Origin: Anaspis maculata
Taxonomy: Eukaryota > Arthropoda > Insecta > Coleoptera > Scraptiidae
Length of the DNA: 64,000 nucleotides
Direction: 5' to 3'
Assembly (NCBI GenBank): GCA_949128115.1
Contig: OX421963.1
Span: 58,523,306 to 58,587,305, forward strand
This document shows positions 1-12,328 of the stretch, piece by piece; the first letter of the stretch is position 1, and the number at the start of each line of letters is the position of its first letter. The translations under genes were made by a program, and so were the position numbers. The notes below the pieces were generated by a model. That model saw only the letters and a list, made by a program, of their open reading frames with translations. It did not search any database and was not told the DNA's origin.

Positions 1-35
1 GTGCAAATACTCTGCAAACTGCAAGTGTGCAGAAA

Positions 36-163
36 GCGCGATTTATAGATTGACGCCCGCCCGTCTCACCGTAAGCCGCTACCCGTTAACCGTAATCCAT
101 AGCCCGTAAATATTTTGGCCAATTTATAGAACGTCGTTACGTTACCCATAAGCATGCGCAAAT
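36..163 (+). repeat. Dispersed 128-bp repeat, copy 1
   Basis: This block matches 6875-7002 in the same orientation with no gaps and about five mismatches. It contains ACGCCCGCCCGTCTCACCG and two variants of the CCCGTTA-CCGTA word. It looks like the terminal part of a dispersed element whose far end is not visible here. Family unknown. Confidence 0.85.
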
Positions 164-1084
164 TATATGCCGATCACGTTTTAAATTCAGCAGAAAATAA
201 AACGCGGTTGGCCATGTTGCCTAGAGTGTAACGGACGCTCATAGACCAAGTTGCGCGAAAACGGGCTGAGTTTAAAGAGGTTAGAAAATTTTGACAAGAA
301 ATGCCAGTTCTGGCGTCTCCTTGCATCATATCCGCTGCCCTGTTGCCTTGGCCGTTGTTTGTCATGATGTCAGGTGAGTGTCATAGTTGTTTACATTCCT
401 GGGAAAATTTCATTAAGTGTTCTGCCCTCGGTTCTGCTATTGCTATATTCATGGTTCTGCCTGTATATTTATAAGGTAAGTACGAGTAACACTCTTGTCT
501 GAGTACTTAAGTTCATGTAAATTTTTTCTTTCATTCAAAGTTGACTTCAGATGCAAATGATCATGGGGTGAATCCTCGGGTGAATTACTGGGACATCAGA
601 ACGTTCAACGGATTGTGATGGATTGCCACGGGATTACCACGGGATTTCCACCGGATACGATTTCTTCAAATTAAATGGATAGCCACGGGATTCCAGGGAA
701 TTTCCACAAATTACCAACGGCTTGGGGCCACGCATGAATCACCACCAGAGAAAGGCGCTCTTGCTTTGCGGCGCTTATTATCACCTGAGGTCTCCACGCT
801 ATAAGGTTATTCATTAATGTTACATAGACCAATGGCAGATAGGGGATTTCAATTTTGTTTAGATTTACCAGCAATATTCCTCTGTTAAAACTTGTCAAGA
901 ATTACTGGGTAAATCAAAGTCTAGGGCCGCAGATTCGGAAAAATGTATCCCTGTGTTATTTGGTCAAATTTACATTTTTGGGAATACTGTTTTCGGGTTC
1001 GAGCCATATTGAGGCAAATTTAATGGTTGACCTGCGATGTGACTCGATTGAAAAAAGTTGGCGTCTGTAATTTTAGCTTTTTAG
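164..1084. other. No gene recognised
   Basis: I see no supportable gene or structured repeat. The only pattern is a short cluster of CCACGGGATT-like words around 620-710. Short open frames are unsupported. Confidence 0.6.
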
Positions 1085-3655
1085 GCCAGCCCTTCTAGCC
1101 CAGTCAAATTAGGTTTTGACCTAGAAATAATTCGCCCAAGGCTGAATTTTTGCACATTGACAGTTTGGACCTAGTACAACAACATGTCAAAATACCCAAA
1201 CTTTCCCCTGTCCGCGTCTTTGATTTTCAGGTCCTCAGGTTCTTGAAGTTGCATCGCTGATCTGCGACTCACGCTGTAGCATTATTCTTGGACCTATCAA
1301 GCTCAGGCTGGGCTTGAATTGAAGATCGAAGATCAAACAATGATCTTCTGGTGCAAGTGACCCACATTCAATGCGCGGCAAGCCGGCAGACCCGCGAAAT
1401 TCAAAATTAACGCTGCTATTTGCGACGACTTGTTACGGAATGCTCGCTTTGTATCGTTTGTCAAAAATTAACAGTAACAAACTACAGGTCAATGCATTCA
1501 GCAAATCTTCAGCTCTCCAGCTGTGTATCTATGGTGCCTGTGGAGGCACCTATTGCAAATATACAGCCCCCAGACTAAACGCGGGTCAAGGTAACGCGAT
1601 CTCTGTCTTGCGCCATGTAGTACAAGAAAGATAGATTTCAACCTCGGAAAAAATATGGACGTCCTGAAAATTTGATATTCTGTTCAGAATTGAGTGCTCT
1701 ATACAACATATCCAAAATCGCCAAAAATCGCACCCGGGGGGTTTGGAGTTATTGGAGAGGGGGTAAAAAATTGCAGCTAAAAATAGAGTGGATGGAACTC
1801 GTCAATCCGTTGGATGCAGATACATTATAATTCGACGCATCATATCCGGTTGATACCATTTTGGTAAAAAAAAAGTCGATTATTCTTGAAGGGGAGTCGT
1901 GGGGGGGCAGCTCTGCTAGGTGGTTCATTTTGTTCCCCTGGCTATGTAGAACCGATTATGACAAGTTTGGTATCTTTTCCGACTGAATTCAAACTCCTGA
2001 ACTCGAATCCCATGTGTAAATTTGGATAAAAACAAGTTTGAACAAGTTAACTAGGAAAAACTAGTTTTTTCTTTGACAATTTTGACGAATGATTTTTCTT
2101 ACTGTTAGAGGTGTTCATCTTTGGAAATATTCCAGGGGCCATTAGATTGGGGTGTATTCTTCACGAAAATCATTCACTCGATGTTAAATTTTGTTTCTAG
2201 AGTTTAAAATATCGATTTTAACCTGAGCCGGCCCGGCGCCGCATCTACTGATGACCAGAACACTGCAGCATGCACCCTCAAATAAAAATAACTCAAGCTA
2301 TTGAAAAAATGATGACTCATCTTTCAAACTTCAAGGATCTGTGCAGAACTAAGTTCCCTATAACATAATTCAAATCGCCATGAATCGCAAGGCAGGATTT
2401 TGAGTTATTCGTTATTCGAGGAGGGGCATAACATTTCAGCTAGATTCATACTCTATATTTCAAATGGGAGCTGTTACCTCTACCCTCAAGTAACTCAAAA
2501 CCCTGCAGTGCGATTTACGGCGAATGTTATAGGGAATTCAATTCTGCATAGATCCCCGCATTCTCAAAGATGAGTTCTTATTCAACCAATAGTTGAGACT
2601 ATTTTCATTCACAGGTGCATGCTGTAGTGTTCAGGTGATTGGTAGAAGGTGTGCCGCGCCGGCTAAAGTTCAAATCGATTTTTTAAAGTCGCGAAACCAA
2701 ATTATATATCGAGTGGATGATTTTCGTGAAGGATACACTTCATTCTGATGGCCCTTGAAGTATTTATAAAGATGAACACATCTAATAGTAAAAAAAAATC
2801 GCCAAAAAAATCGCCAAAATTGTCGAATAAAAAACAAGTTTTTCCAAGTTCACTTGTTCAAACTCATTTTATCCAAATTTACACATCGGATTCGAGTTCA
2901 CGACATTGAATTCAGTCGGAAAAGATACCAAACTTGTTGTGATCGGTTCAATATGGCCCAGGGAAAAAAAGAACCGCCTAGCCGAGCTTCGCCTCCCCAC
3001 GAGCACCCTTTAACAATGATCGACACTTTTTGTACCAAAATGATATCAACGGGATATACAATACATCGAATTACGATGTATTTACATTCAATGGATTGAC
3101 GGGTTTCAACAATCGCCTCATATGGCGCAACACAGAGATCGCATCACCCTGACCCACGCTTAGTCTGGGGGTTGAAATCTGCAATCGGTGTTTCCACAGG
3201 CATCATAGATACACACTTGGAAAGCTGAAGAATTGCTGAATGCATTGAGTCCTGGTTTGTCACTGTTTATTGGTCACAAACGATACAAAGCAAGAATTCT
3301 GTGAGAAGTCGTCGCGAATAGCAGCGTTCATTTTGAATTTCGCGGGTCTGCCGGCTTGCCGCATACCGGAAATGAGTTTTTTGCACCAGAAAATCGTTGT
3401 TTGGATTTTTCTCTTCAATTCAAGCCCAGCCTGAGTTTGATCGGTCTAAGAATAATGCTACGGCATGAGTCGCAGATCAGCGATGCAACTTCAAGAACCT
3501 GAGGACCTGAAAATCAAAGACGCGGACAGGGGAAAGTTTGGGTATTTTGATATGTTGTTGTACTAGGTCCAAACTGTCAATGTTCAAAAATTCAGCCTTG
3601 GGCGAATTATTTCTAGGTTTTGTCGATTTTTGACCTAAAATGCCTGGGCTATTCT
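1085..3655. mobile_element. 2.6-kb foldback (palindromic) element
   Basis: The left arm (about 1085-2445) and right arm (about 2470-3655) are imperfect inverted copies. Anchors: TTCGCCCAAGGCTGAATTTT at about 1131 against its complement near 3594; GCGGCAAGCCGGCAG at 1375 against CTGCCGGCTTGCCGC at 3348; GCATGCACC near 2269 against GGTGCATGC near 2614. The outer arms are centred near 2368 and the inner arms near 2446, because the left arm carries about 150 extra bases at about 1640-1790. No transposase frame survives. Foldback DNA transposons have this architecture; alternatively it is a head-to-head duplication. No clear target duplication was found. Confidence 0.85.
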
Positions 3656-3959
3656 GTCAACAGAGACAAGCCATGAAATGAATTTGAACTAATTGAGTCG
3701 AACAGTGAGTAGATTATGACCAGCCAAAAATGAAAACTTGATCCAAAGTTTCATCTTGTATTTTTTTGTCAAAACTGGAGAACAAACTTTTTGGACAAAT
3801 AACACAGATGTGCAAAATAAAAACCCGCCGATTCTGTGATTTTTCACTATGATATTTCTGCACATAATAAATATGTATTACGATTTTCCAACAGAATTTT
3901 GTCATCTTTCAGAAATGAGGATTGAATCCGAACTCTCTGGAGATAGAGACTAGAGCCAT

Positions 3960-4790
3960 TCATCTGAACGACAGAAGCAGTTCGTCACCTCAATGTCAGC
4001 TTTGATGGCCGGACTTCATCTGCAGCACAGTCCCACTCTAAGTACCTCGGTGGGACCTTCGACCAAACATTATCCTTCAAGATCAACTTGGAGAGACTCA
4101 CTGCCAAGACGAAGACACGAATGAACCTGGTTCAGAGACTTGCGAGAACTACATGGAGTGTCGACGCCACTACTCTTCGGATATCCACCATTGTCTTGGT
4201 CTAGTCGACAGCGGAATACTACGCTCCTGTTTGGATGAATAGCACACACACACAACATCATTGACGTCATTCTTAACCAAGCATTGAGAATCATTGCTGG
4301 AGTTGTCAAATCTACCCAGACTTTCTGGCTGCCAATTTTGAACATCGCAGCCAAAAATCCATGCTGCAGATTTCGAGATGAAAAGACACTGGAAGGAAAT
4401 ATGGGATACTGAAGCCGCCGTCAAGAACAGAGCGATTGTAGAGGATCCGAAGAGCTTCTCCCTTCCAAGGTAAGTATGGATTCAATAGGATACGAACAGG
4501 GCAGGGAAAATGCAGATTTCAGTTCTATCAGTGAGGATATGTAGAAGATCCGAGTTCTGAGTGTGGAACTGAGAACCAGACCATGAACCACATCGTCGCG
4601 GAGTAGGTGTCCGCGGACAATGGCTATCAAAAACTGCATCTGAGCTAGACCTGTAGTTCCTCAACATCTCCATCGTCAACTTCGCACTCGCCCACTTGCT
4701 GCATCTACTCTACCCTCTGTGCCCTAAGATGGCCACTGATATCAGCCTCGCTGACATCTTTTCCTCTTTTTTTTCATTAAAGCTACGTCG
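3960..4790 (+). pseudogene. Decayed 3' end of a non-LTR retrotransposon reverse transcriptase
   Basis: Read forward across several frames, this encodes the thumb and C-terminal part of a Jockey/I-like non-LTR reverse transcriptase. Recognisable pieces are KYLGGTFDQTLSFKINLERL (about 4040-4099), TKTRMNLVQRLARTTWS (about 4110-4160), TTLRIS followed by an in-frame stop, STAEYYAPVWMNS (about 4207-4245), and a C-terminal block with CGTENQTMNHIVAE (about 4560-4605). In this family the stretch follows the catalytic palm; the palm and endonuclease are absent, as expected for 5' truncation. Stops and frameshifts make it non-functional. The insert probably ends near the A+T-rich stretch after 4760. Confidence 0.85.
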
Positions 4791-4986
4791 AGCAGTTTTT
4801 CTGTGGTTTGCCTATAGATCTTCGAGCGAATGCTGTAGCTGAAGTTAATTCATCTCACAGGTTTTCAAGAATTGTTGTATATATTTAGTTATAGTATCAA
4901 TGTATCTTAAGTACCTACATATAGTGATACTAGGTACTATTGCACTATACATATAAGTTGATTTACGTTGTCACTAATATTGTATC

Positions 4987-5121
4987 CTAAGGGCTCGATA
5001 CCAAGTTGCAGGCGCAAAAGTTAGGACGGCGTAACTTGCCAAATAGAGCGGTCTGATTGGCCGTTGCTATAGTAACCGCACTTACGGCGGTCTCAGCCTC
5101 AACTTGGTATCGAGCCGTTAG
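4987..5121. mobile_element. 135-bp miniature inverted-repeat element (MITE)
   Basis: GGCTCGATACCAAGTTG at 4992-5008 has its exact complement at 5100-5116. The match extends outward as CTAA(G/C), giving roughly 22-bp ends. No coding capacity. The TA at each edge may be the target duplication. Confidence 0.85.
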
Positions 5122-5563
5122 TAGGTACAGGCATAGCAATTAATTCAGAAAAATTGTGAAATTTTCGATTATTACCTTCGAGAGCTTGTAAAATCTATCA
5201 CCTAGTGTTAAATTTAAAAGGCACAGATTAATTTCAGATATCAGCTATTGACCTTTATTTTTGACCAAAAATAGAACAATTTCCTCAACGTAATTTATTA
5301 TTTTATTTGAAAAAACCTTGGAAAAAACATTCCACCAGTCGCCCATTTAAACTGGCGAAAATCTACCAAAATCAAGACGCCTTGAACGTTTATACAATCT
5401 TGCAACAGCGCTGTACTCGATTGACAATAAAAATTCAAGGTCATCTAGGGAAAAAGTGATCCAACATTACAAATTTGAGCATCCCCAATTATCGCAGAAT
5501 TGCCAACTTGGCGTAAGAAAATTACCGTTCTAGTGCTGAATTTAAAAGCTGATCGGCATATAG
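5122..5563. other. No gene recognised
   Basis: A+T-rich sequence with no supportable gene, RNA or repeat. Confidence 0.55.
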
Positions 5564-5716
5564 TTCAAGTATTTGACGATCGACTCGATAAATAATGGCA
5601 TGTCCAGGGAGTCCATCGTAGATCGGTGTCGGAACTGGATTTTTTGGTTATACAGGGTCCTGCAACAGTACGTCGAGCTTTCCTAGCGCCGTTCCCTTAC
5701 AAGATAGAGGAAAAGG
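5564..5716 (+). repeat. Dispersed 153-bp repeat, copy 1
   Basis: Matches 7006-7159 in direct orientation (TTCAAGTATTTGACGAT at the start, AAGATAGAGGAAAAGG at the end). In both places it sits just before a hairpin element of the same family, so the two blocks were probably duplicated together. Confidence 0.85.
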
Positions 5717-5776
5717 TGTAAGGCTTAAAATTATTGATTCAAAAAGTTTCATCTCGCAAAATTATTTCTAACTATA

Positions 5777-6635
5777 CAGGGTGTTCCATTTTTGCGCTAT
5801 AACAAAAAAAGATATTTTTTGAAACAAAATGCCCCACTTTTAGTTTCACTCTCTTGTTCAGCTTTCCAAGCTCCATTATAAGTGTATTTTTGTTGTTTCA
5901 ATTTTTGGCAGTGCTACCAACTAAGATTTTTTTTTTATAATTTCAAGGTTTATTTTGAAAAATCGTGGGGCCTCGTTTTTTGGAATTAAGGTATAAAACT
6001 TGACACAACAATAGTCGAATAGAAGATGAATAACTTCATGACGAAAAACTTGAGATTCAGTGATACAGGGTGTACCCAATTTTTTTTTCGAACTTCGTAA
6101 ATTTCAAAGTGCCATAAGTCATTTTTTTCAAATAAAGCTGCAATTTTCATCAAAACTATCAATTATTTCAGAAATTATGAGATTTAAGAGTAGGGTACCT
6201 CCAGTAAAAATGAGAGAGGAGAAAAAAGCTATCGAATGGTGAGATTGAAATATTGAATAGGGGGCATTCTATTAAAAAAAAAATGACTTATGGCACTTTG
6301 AAATTGGCGAAGTTCGAAAAAAAATTCTGCACACCCTGTATTACTGTATCTCAAGGTTTTTTAGCATTAAGTTATCCATCATCTATTCGACTATTGTTGT
6401 GCCAAATTTCATTCCTCAATTCCAAAAAAACGAGGCCTCTACGATTTTTCAAAATGAACCTTGAAATTATAAAACAAATCAATTTTTCTTGATGGTAGCA
6501 CTGCCAAAAACTGAAAAAACAAAAATACACTTATAATAGAGCTCGAAAAGCTGAACAAGAAAATGAAACAAAAAGTGGGGCATTTTATTTGAAAAAATAT
6601 CTTTTTTTGTTATAGCGCAAAAATGGAACACCCTG
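5777..6635. mobile_element. 859-bp palindromic element with CAGGGTGTTCC ends
   Basis: The ends CAGGGTGTTCCATTTTTGCG and its complement are flanked on both sides by TATA (5773-5776 and 6636-6639), a probable target duplication. The inverted arms run about 5777-6155 and 6250-6635 and share words such as ACTTGACACAACAATAGTCG and CACTGCCAAAAA. No transposase, so it is non-autonomous. Confidence 0.85.
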
Positions 6636-6809
6636 TATAGTTGAAAATAGTTTGTCGAAATAGAACTTTCTGAATCAATAATTTTGTGTTAATAAAACAG
6701 AAATAATCAATGATCAGCAGAATTGCTGTTCGGGTGGTGCTGACTGGTGCTTTCTTATTGGCTGCTCGCTAGCCGCTAGACGTAAGAGATGAAAGATGGT
6801 CATCTTTTC

Positions 6810-6903
6810 ACGGGCGGGCGTCTTACGGGTAGCGCGTTGCGGGGCGAGCGCCAAACTATAAACAGCACCATACAGCGCGATTTATAGATTGACGCCCGCC
6901 CGT
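6810..6903. repeat. G+C-rich inverted repeat
   Basis: ACGGGCGGGCGTC (about 6810-6822) is complementary to GACGCCCGCCCGT (about 6891-6903). The right half lies inside the dispersed repeat at 6875, so this may be an end of that element. Confidence 0.55.
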
Positions 6904-7002
6904 CTCACCGTTAGCCGCTACCCGTTAGCCGTAATTCATAGCCCGTAAATATTTTGGCCAATTTATAGAACGTCGGTACGTTACCCATAAGCATGCGCAA
7001 AT
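6875..7002 (+). repeat. Dispersed 128-bp repeat, copy 2
   Basis: Ungapped partner of 36-163. The constant 6839-bp offset over the whole length shows the copies have not been rearranged internally. Confidence 0.85.
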
Positions 7003-7005
7003 CAC

Positions 7006-7159
7006 TTCAAGTATTTGACGATTAACTCGATAAATAATGGCATGTCTAGAGAGTCCATCGTAGATCGGCGTCGGAACTGGATTTTTTTGGTTATACAGGG
7101 TCCTGCAGCAGTACGTCGAGCTTTCCTAGCGCCGTTCCCTTACAAGATAGAGGAAAAGG
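7006..7159 (+). repeat. Dispersed 153-bp repeat, copy 2
   Basis: Partner of 5564-5716. It runs straight into the hairpin at 7160, as copy 1 runs towards the hairpin at 5777. Confidence 0.85.
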
Positions 7160-7818
7160 AGATACAAGGGGCTCCATTTTTGCGCCATGAAAAAAAATAT
7201 ATACATATTTTTTCAAATAAAATGCGGAGAACTTTTCAAGCTCTCTTATGAGTGTATTTTTGTTTTTCCAGTTCGTGACAGTGCTACCAGCTAAAAATTG
7301 AAAATCGTTTTTTTATAATTTCAAGGTTCATCTTGAAAAATCGTGGGGGCCTGGTTTTTTGGAATTGAGGAATGAAACTTGACACAACAATAGTCGAATA
7401 GAAGATGAATAACTTCATGACGAAAAACTTGAGATTCAGTGATACAGGTGTGCCCCATTTTTTTTTCAAACTTCGCTAATTTCAAAGTGCCATAAGTCAC
7501 TTTTTTCAAATGTAGCTAGAATTTGTATCAAAATTATCAATTATTTCTATTAAAATTCTTCTTCTTCTTCTTTCTATTGGCATTCTATTGAAAAAAAAAG
7601 ACTTATGGCACTTTCAAATTGGCGAGGTTCAAAAAAAAATTCGGCACACCCCGAATCACTGATTCTAAAGTTTTTTATCATAAAGTTATTCATCTCCTAT
7701 TCGATTACCGTTGTGCCAAATTTCATTCCTCAATTCCAAAAAACGAGGCCTCTACGATTTTTCAAAATGAACCTTGAAATTATAAAAAAATTCAAATTTT
7801 TAATTCTTGGTTGGTAGT
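7160..7818. mobile_element. Second, decayed copy of the 5777-6635 palindromic element
   Basis: Same internal words as 5777-6635 in the same arrangement: left arm about 7172-7530, right arm about 7570-7815. The outer CAGGGTGTTCC ends are eroded, and the centre has a short (CTT)n run at about 7558-7570. Non-coding relic. Confidence 0.75.
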
Positions 7819-8214
7819 CATTTGAAAGCCCTTGAAGAACTGTATTCAGAACAGTTACAAGTATTTTCCTACCTGTTGTCTGTCAAATTATAAAAAAATA
7901 TCAAAGTCTGGAACTTTGCCATTTAATTATTCAAAATCTATAGGACAGATGTGAACCAAACCCGGCAGGAAGCAACATTACCAAAGAATCAAACTAATGC
8001 TGAAGTTGGAGTTTCCCACCGTTTTCCGGACAAGCGCTATGAATTTTCAAAGTTTGGCCTGGCCGAATTCAGCCGGGCTTGCCTGTTCCTCGATTTTTGG
8101 CCTATTCAATTTTTTTAGCAACATAGCAACCAAACCGGTAGGTAACTACGTTTTTGTTACGAATCGTATCAATGTCAAAGTGACAACATGAACGCTGTTC
8201 TCGGCAGGTTCTCG
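7819..8214. other. No gene; short dispersed similarity
   Basis: Around 8010-8060 there is a direct match to about 34650-34700 (shared core GAATTTTCAAAGTTT after a TTTCCACC-like word). Otherwise nothing recognised. Confidence 0.5.
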
Positions 8215-8830
8215 GTGTTTTCTTTTGTATCTTCTTGCATTATTTGGGGCAACAGTGCGAACCGATCCTTTGTGTTGTTTGGGGCTCCGTAAACCCCCTT
8301 GTGTTTTCTGTAGTTTTAGCAACTCCAGTATGCTCATTCCATTGACGTATATGTACAAACTGTAATGTGTGCAGTTCCCTTATTTGATTCGGTACCAGGG
8401 CCCCATCCCCATGGTGTCTGCTGTTCAAGGCCCTGATGACAAGACAAAACTGCGGCCTTGTGTCTTCTTGGGTTCGTTGAAGCCCTCTAGGCTCCTGGTG
8501 TCTACGGGTGTCTCTTGAAGCCCCACTGAGCCCCCCCTTTTTTTAGTTTTCAGAACTATCGTGCCTTCAGGTGTGGTTCGGACCTAACTTCTTGATGGGC
8601 TCGAAGTCTCATTTCAGAGGTCACCACTTGGGGGCCCTGAATTGCACTCAATTAGAACTCTGCCCCAGGTTTTCAATCCGCGACTGATTTTCACCGGCTA
8701 TTTTTCAAACAATAATTTGGGTTGCATCATTGAAGGCAACAGGGCGCCCCGATTAATTGTGTCTTCAGGTGTTGTTTGGGGCTGCGTAAACCCCTTTGTG
8801 TGGAACTAGCATTGCATTCTTGAGATATCA
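8215..8830 (-). repeat. Degenerate array related to 45430-47190
   Basis: On the minus strand this stretch repeats degenerate units built from ACACAAGGGGG, GGGGCTC and CAGAAAACAC words, for example around 8230-8320 and 8740-8800. The same vocabulary, plus strand, fills 45430-47190. This appears to be a shorter, inverted relative of that array. Confidence 0.6.
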
Positions 8831-9784
8831 CAACAGTTAACTACCTGTAGCTCCAATCAAATCGAAATCAGGTACGAAAACATAAGGTCAGCCTGGAATG
8901 ACCTGATTAGTTTTTGGATAGATGATTTCGATCGGGAGTCCTCAAGGGACACATTGGGTCTGGGCTTGTCTGGATGCAGCATTGCATTCTCCAAATTCGC
9001 AACAATTGTCTTCCTAGTTCTACCTTTCGAAGTATTTTATCACTATGGAAACCTAAGAACCTGTCACTTATTTTGTAGGCTCAACAATGGATGCAGAATG
9101 ATCGCATAACGCACAACTTACTAGAACTTTTTCAATCAACTTTTCAATTAAATCCAACTTCCCCGAAGGGACGCCTAAATCAAACTCATTACTGACGTCC
9201 CTGAATACCGCCGGGAAAGTTTTGTGTCGCCCCACAACAGATTTTTTTGGTTTCTTCAGTCATTCTGATGTCATTCTCCAGTGGAATGGCTCTCCAGTGC
9301 TTGAATCAACTTGGATGGTGCGATGTACCCTTATGAAACGCTGAAGTGATGCAATGTGCAAGCCAGCAAGAGCAAGACGACGGACCTTGGCAGTTTATCG
9401 TCGTATCTTTTCTTCCCCGATGTGATGAAGTGTACGTCGCAAATCTTGTGGCATTTTGTAGGCTGGCATCCGCATGAGTCCTTCTCATAACTCCTTTTTC
9501 TACGCGCTTTACCCAGACCTCTCACTTCTTTCGACTTTCGGCTGTGTCCGACTTGCAGCTAGGTCCGTGAGCCAAGTACACAGCACCTTGTATACCCCTT
9601 TGCTGATTGCGACTTCCCACCATTGGTAGGTCGGTATTTCACAACATGGATTAACAAATCAAACTCAGTAATTTAGCAGTAGCCACAAACGATAACAATA
9701 ACCGGTTACAACAGCAGCAGCAATAACAAGACAAAATAACGAAGATGAGAGAAAATTCGGAAAGCTGCGTGTACTTGGAACGTA
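8831..9784. other. No gene recognised
   Basis: Unique-looking sequence. Short open frames on both strands lack recognisable domains or splice context. It ends at the target duplication of the next element. Confidence 0.55.
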
Positions 9785-9827
9785 AACGATCCCCAAGGCT
9801 GGTCGACGTTATGTTGTACTATATATA

Positions 9828-11840
9828 CGTTGTTTCAGATTGATTGCTATCTCAGTAGGCATTGGAAGTATATGGTAAAATTCGCTTTAGCTTTGTCTAG
9901 TTCTAAAACGTTTATTGTTTTAGTCCCAAGTCAGTGTGACATGTCAATCAAAATCAACCGCGAAGTTTTTTACTGTCGTCCAAACTGTCATGTTTCTGTC
10001 CACCTAGATAGCTTTTGGAAAGAAAATCGTAATAAGCACCTATCGACGCAAGTTTTGAAAATCTGTACGTGTTACTTATACAGTTACTGTTGTTCCTTTT
10101 ACGTTATACCTACTGTTACTGTTGTGTTGTTCCTTCATTGGTTTTGATTACCTGATAATTTTCACGCCATGTGTGTGGATCCAGTTCGTTTAACTGCGAG
10201 AAAACGTAAAATACTTTGACGCTGTTACGAAGAATTCTTCAGAGATTCCAACAATGCAGCTGCCAGCATTCAGCGCGTTGCTTTGATTTTCAGTAACGTA
10301 CTGCACGGTCAAACGCATACTGGCCAAAAGAAGCCAGATTTGTCACTACTCACAACCAAAAAGTGGCCGTGGATCCCTGAGCCCAGTCGAGGAAAAAATC
10401 AGCCAGGCGCCCGTTCTCAATCAAAAGAGTAGGTACAGTACAGTCTGTTGTGCCATATCCTACCAGATTTCGTCCTTCTGTCTTCACTAAAAGGCTCAGT
10501 TGAAGTAGAACAGCGTAACTCGGCTTTAGAAGCAGATCTTCCTTGACATCTGATCCCTCTTAAGGCCATGGAGTTTGCTTTACTGCTTTACTATCTACCT
10601 GTGTGATATGTGCACAATGTTGATTGAGACTGTGGCAAGAACGAAATCTGCTGACTCCCCAGGTGCCTATTTTTTTTAGTCCTGAGATTGGAAACAGAGA
10701 CGGTTCGACATCAAAACTGCATGTATCTTTCTTCAAGTGCACCTTGAATGGGGTGCCGCACGTGATAGTCGATAAAAAACTGAAGAAATACTTTCTGACT
10801 GAAAGGAGTGAAAGATCTGACTTATAACCTGAAAATAAATAATGAAGTTTCCATGATATTTACACTTTTGATTTGACGTTTTTTGTAACTAAATCTAAAG
10901 CTGCATTTAGATTTTCATGACCTACTGGGATAGCAATATTTCTGAAACAACGTCGAACCGTCTCTGTTTCCGATCTTGGGACAAAAAAAATAGGCATCTG
11001 GGGAGTCAGCAGATTTCGTTCTTGCCACAGTCTCAATCAACATTGTGCACATATCACACAGGTAAATAGTAAAGCAGTAAAGCAAACTCCATGGGCTTGA
11101 GAGGGATCAGATATCAAGGAAGATCTGCTTCTAAAGCCGAGTTACGCTGTTCTACTTCAACTGAGCCTTTTAGTGAAGACAGAAGCACGAAATCTGGTAG
11201 GATATGGCACAACAGACTGTACTGTACCTACTCTTTTGATTGAGAATGGGCGCCTGGCTGATTTTTTTCTCGACTGAGCTCAGGGATCCACGGCCACTTT
11301 TTGGTTGTAAGTAGTGACAAACCTTGGCTTCTTTTTGCCAGTATGCGTTTGACCGTGCAGTACGTTACTAAAGATCAAAGCAACGCGCTGAATGCTGGCA
11401 GCTGCATTGTTGGAATCTCTGAAGAATTCTTCGTAACAGCGTCAAAGTGTTTCATGTTCTCTCGCAGATAAACGAACTGGATCCCCACACATGGCGTGAA
11501 AATTATCAGGTAATCAAAACCAATTAAGGAACAACACAACAGTAACAGTACCTAGGTATAACGTAACAGGAACAACAGTAACTGTATAAGTAACACGTAC
11601 AGATTCTTGAAACTTGCGTCGATATAGGTGCTTATTACGATTTTCTTTCCAAAAGCTATCTAGGTGGACAGAAACATGACAGTTTGGACGACAGTAAAAA
11701 AACTTCGCGGTTGATTTTGATTGACATGTCACACTGACTTGGGACTAAAACAATAAACGTTTTAGAACTAGACAAAGCTAAAGCGACTTTTACCATATAC
11801 TTCCAATGCCTACTGAGATAGCAATCAATCTGAAACAACG
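9828..11840. mobile_element. 2.0-kb foldback element nested in the MULE terminal repeat
   Basis: The termini CGTTGTTTCAG...CTGAAACAACG are flanked by TATA (9824-9827 and 11841-11844). The arms are about 9828-10707 and 10957-11840 and share, for example, ACTGTCGTCCAAACTGTCAT and CTGCTGACTCCCCAG. The loop is about 250 bp. A third copy of the terminal 32-bp segment lies at 10921-10952, at the loop edge of the right arm. The same short peptide frames appear in both arms, simply because the arms are copies. Confidence 0.85.
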
Positions 11841-12130
11841 TATAGGTTGCCTCATCCAGTTTATGAGTGACGTCACAAGATACCCTCCGGGAGCTTGATT
11901 TTGGCTGAAACTGATGTCGCTTTTTTCGTTTGACATTTCGGATCTTATTTCGACGGAAATCCACCAAATTTCTGAACTGGACGAGAAATGGTTGATGCAC
12001 ATTCAACGATTGGTGGTTTTTAGATGAATCGGGCATGCTTTTATCCACCAAAACACAATTTGAACTGCCGAACTGTCAAGACCAAGAACAAGGCTTAACG
12101 TTATCACGAGGTGAAGCAAACGGCGCAACT

Positions 12131-12214
12131 GTCACCGGGTAGCTCATTGGTAAAGAACCTGACTTTCAACAGGAAGGTAGTGGATCGAACCGCAGCCGTG
12201 CCGAACTTTTTTTT
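12131..12214 (+). pseudogene. tRNA-like Pol III module, left arm
   Basis: TAGCTCATTGG at 12140-12150 fits the tRNA A box. GATCGAACC at 12183-12191 fits the B box at a normal spacing of 32 bp. A run of eight T at 12207-12214 would serve as a Pol III terminator. Between the boxes, CCTG and CAGG form an anticodon-like stem. The D and T arms pair imperfectly and the acceptor stem is poor. It is a tRNA-derived relic or SINE head rather than a working tRNA gene. Anticodon identity cannot be assigned safely. Confidence 0.55.
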
Positions 12215-12328
12215 CTTCAAAAACACCCAAATTGTGATTTTAAAAATTAAATATGAGTTGGGCAACACTAATTTGAATTTTGTTTCCTCTTTCTAATTTT
12301 TAAAATCGCAATTTGGGTGTTTTTGAAG

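Noticed and set aside
12131..12214. Functional tRNA gene
   Set aside because: Acceptor stem does not pair properly and the D and T arms are damaged; called tRNA-like instead.
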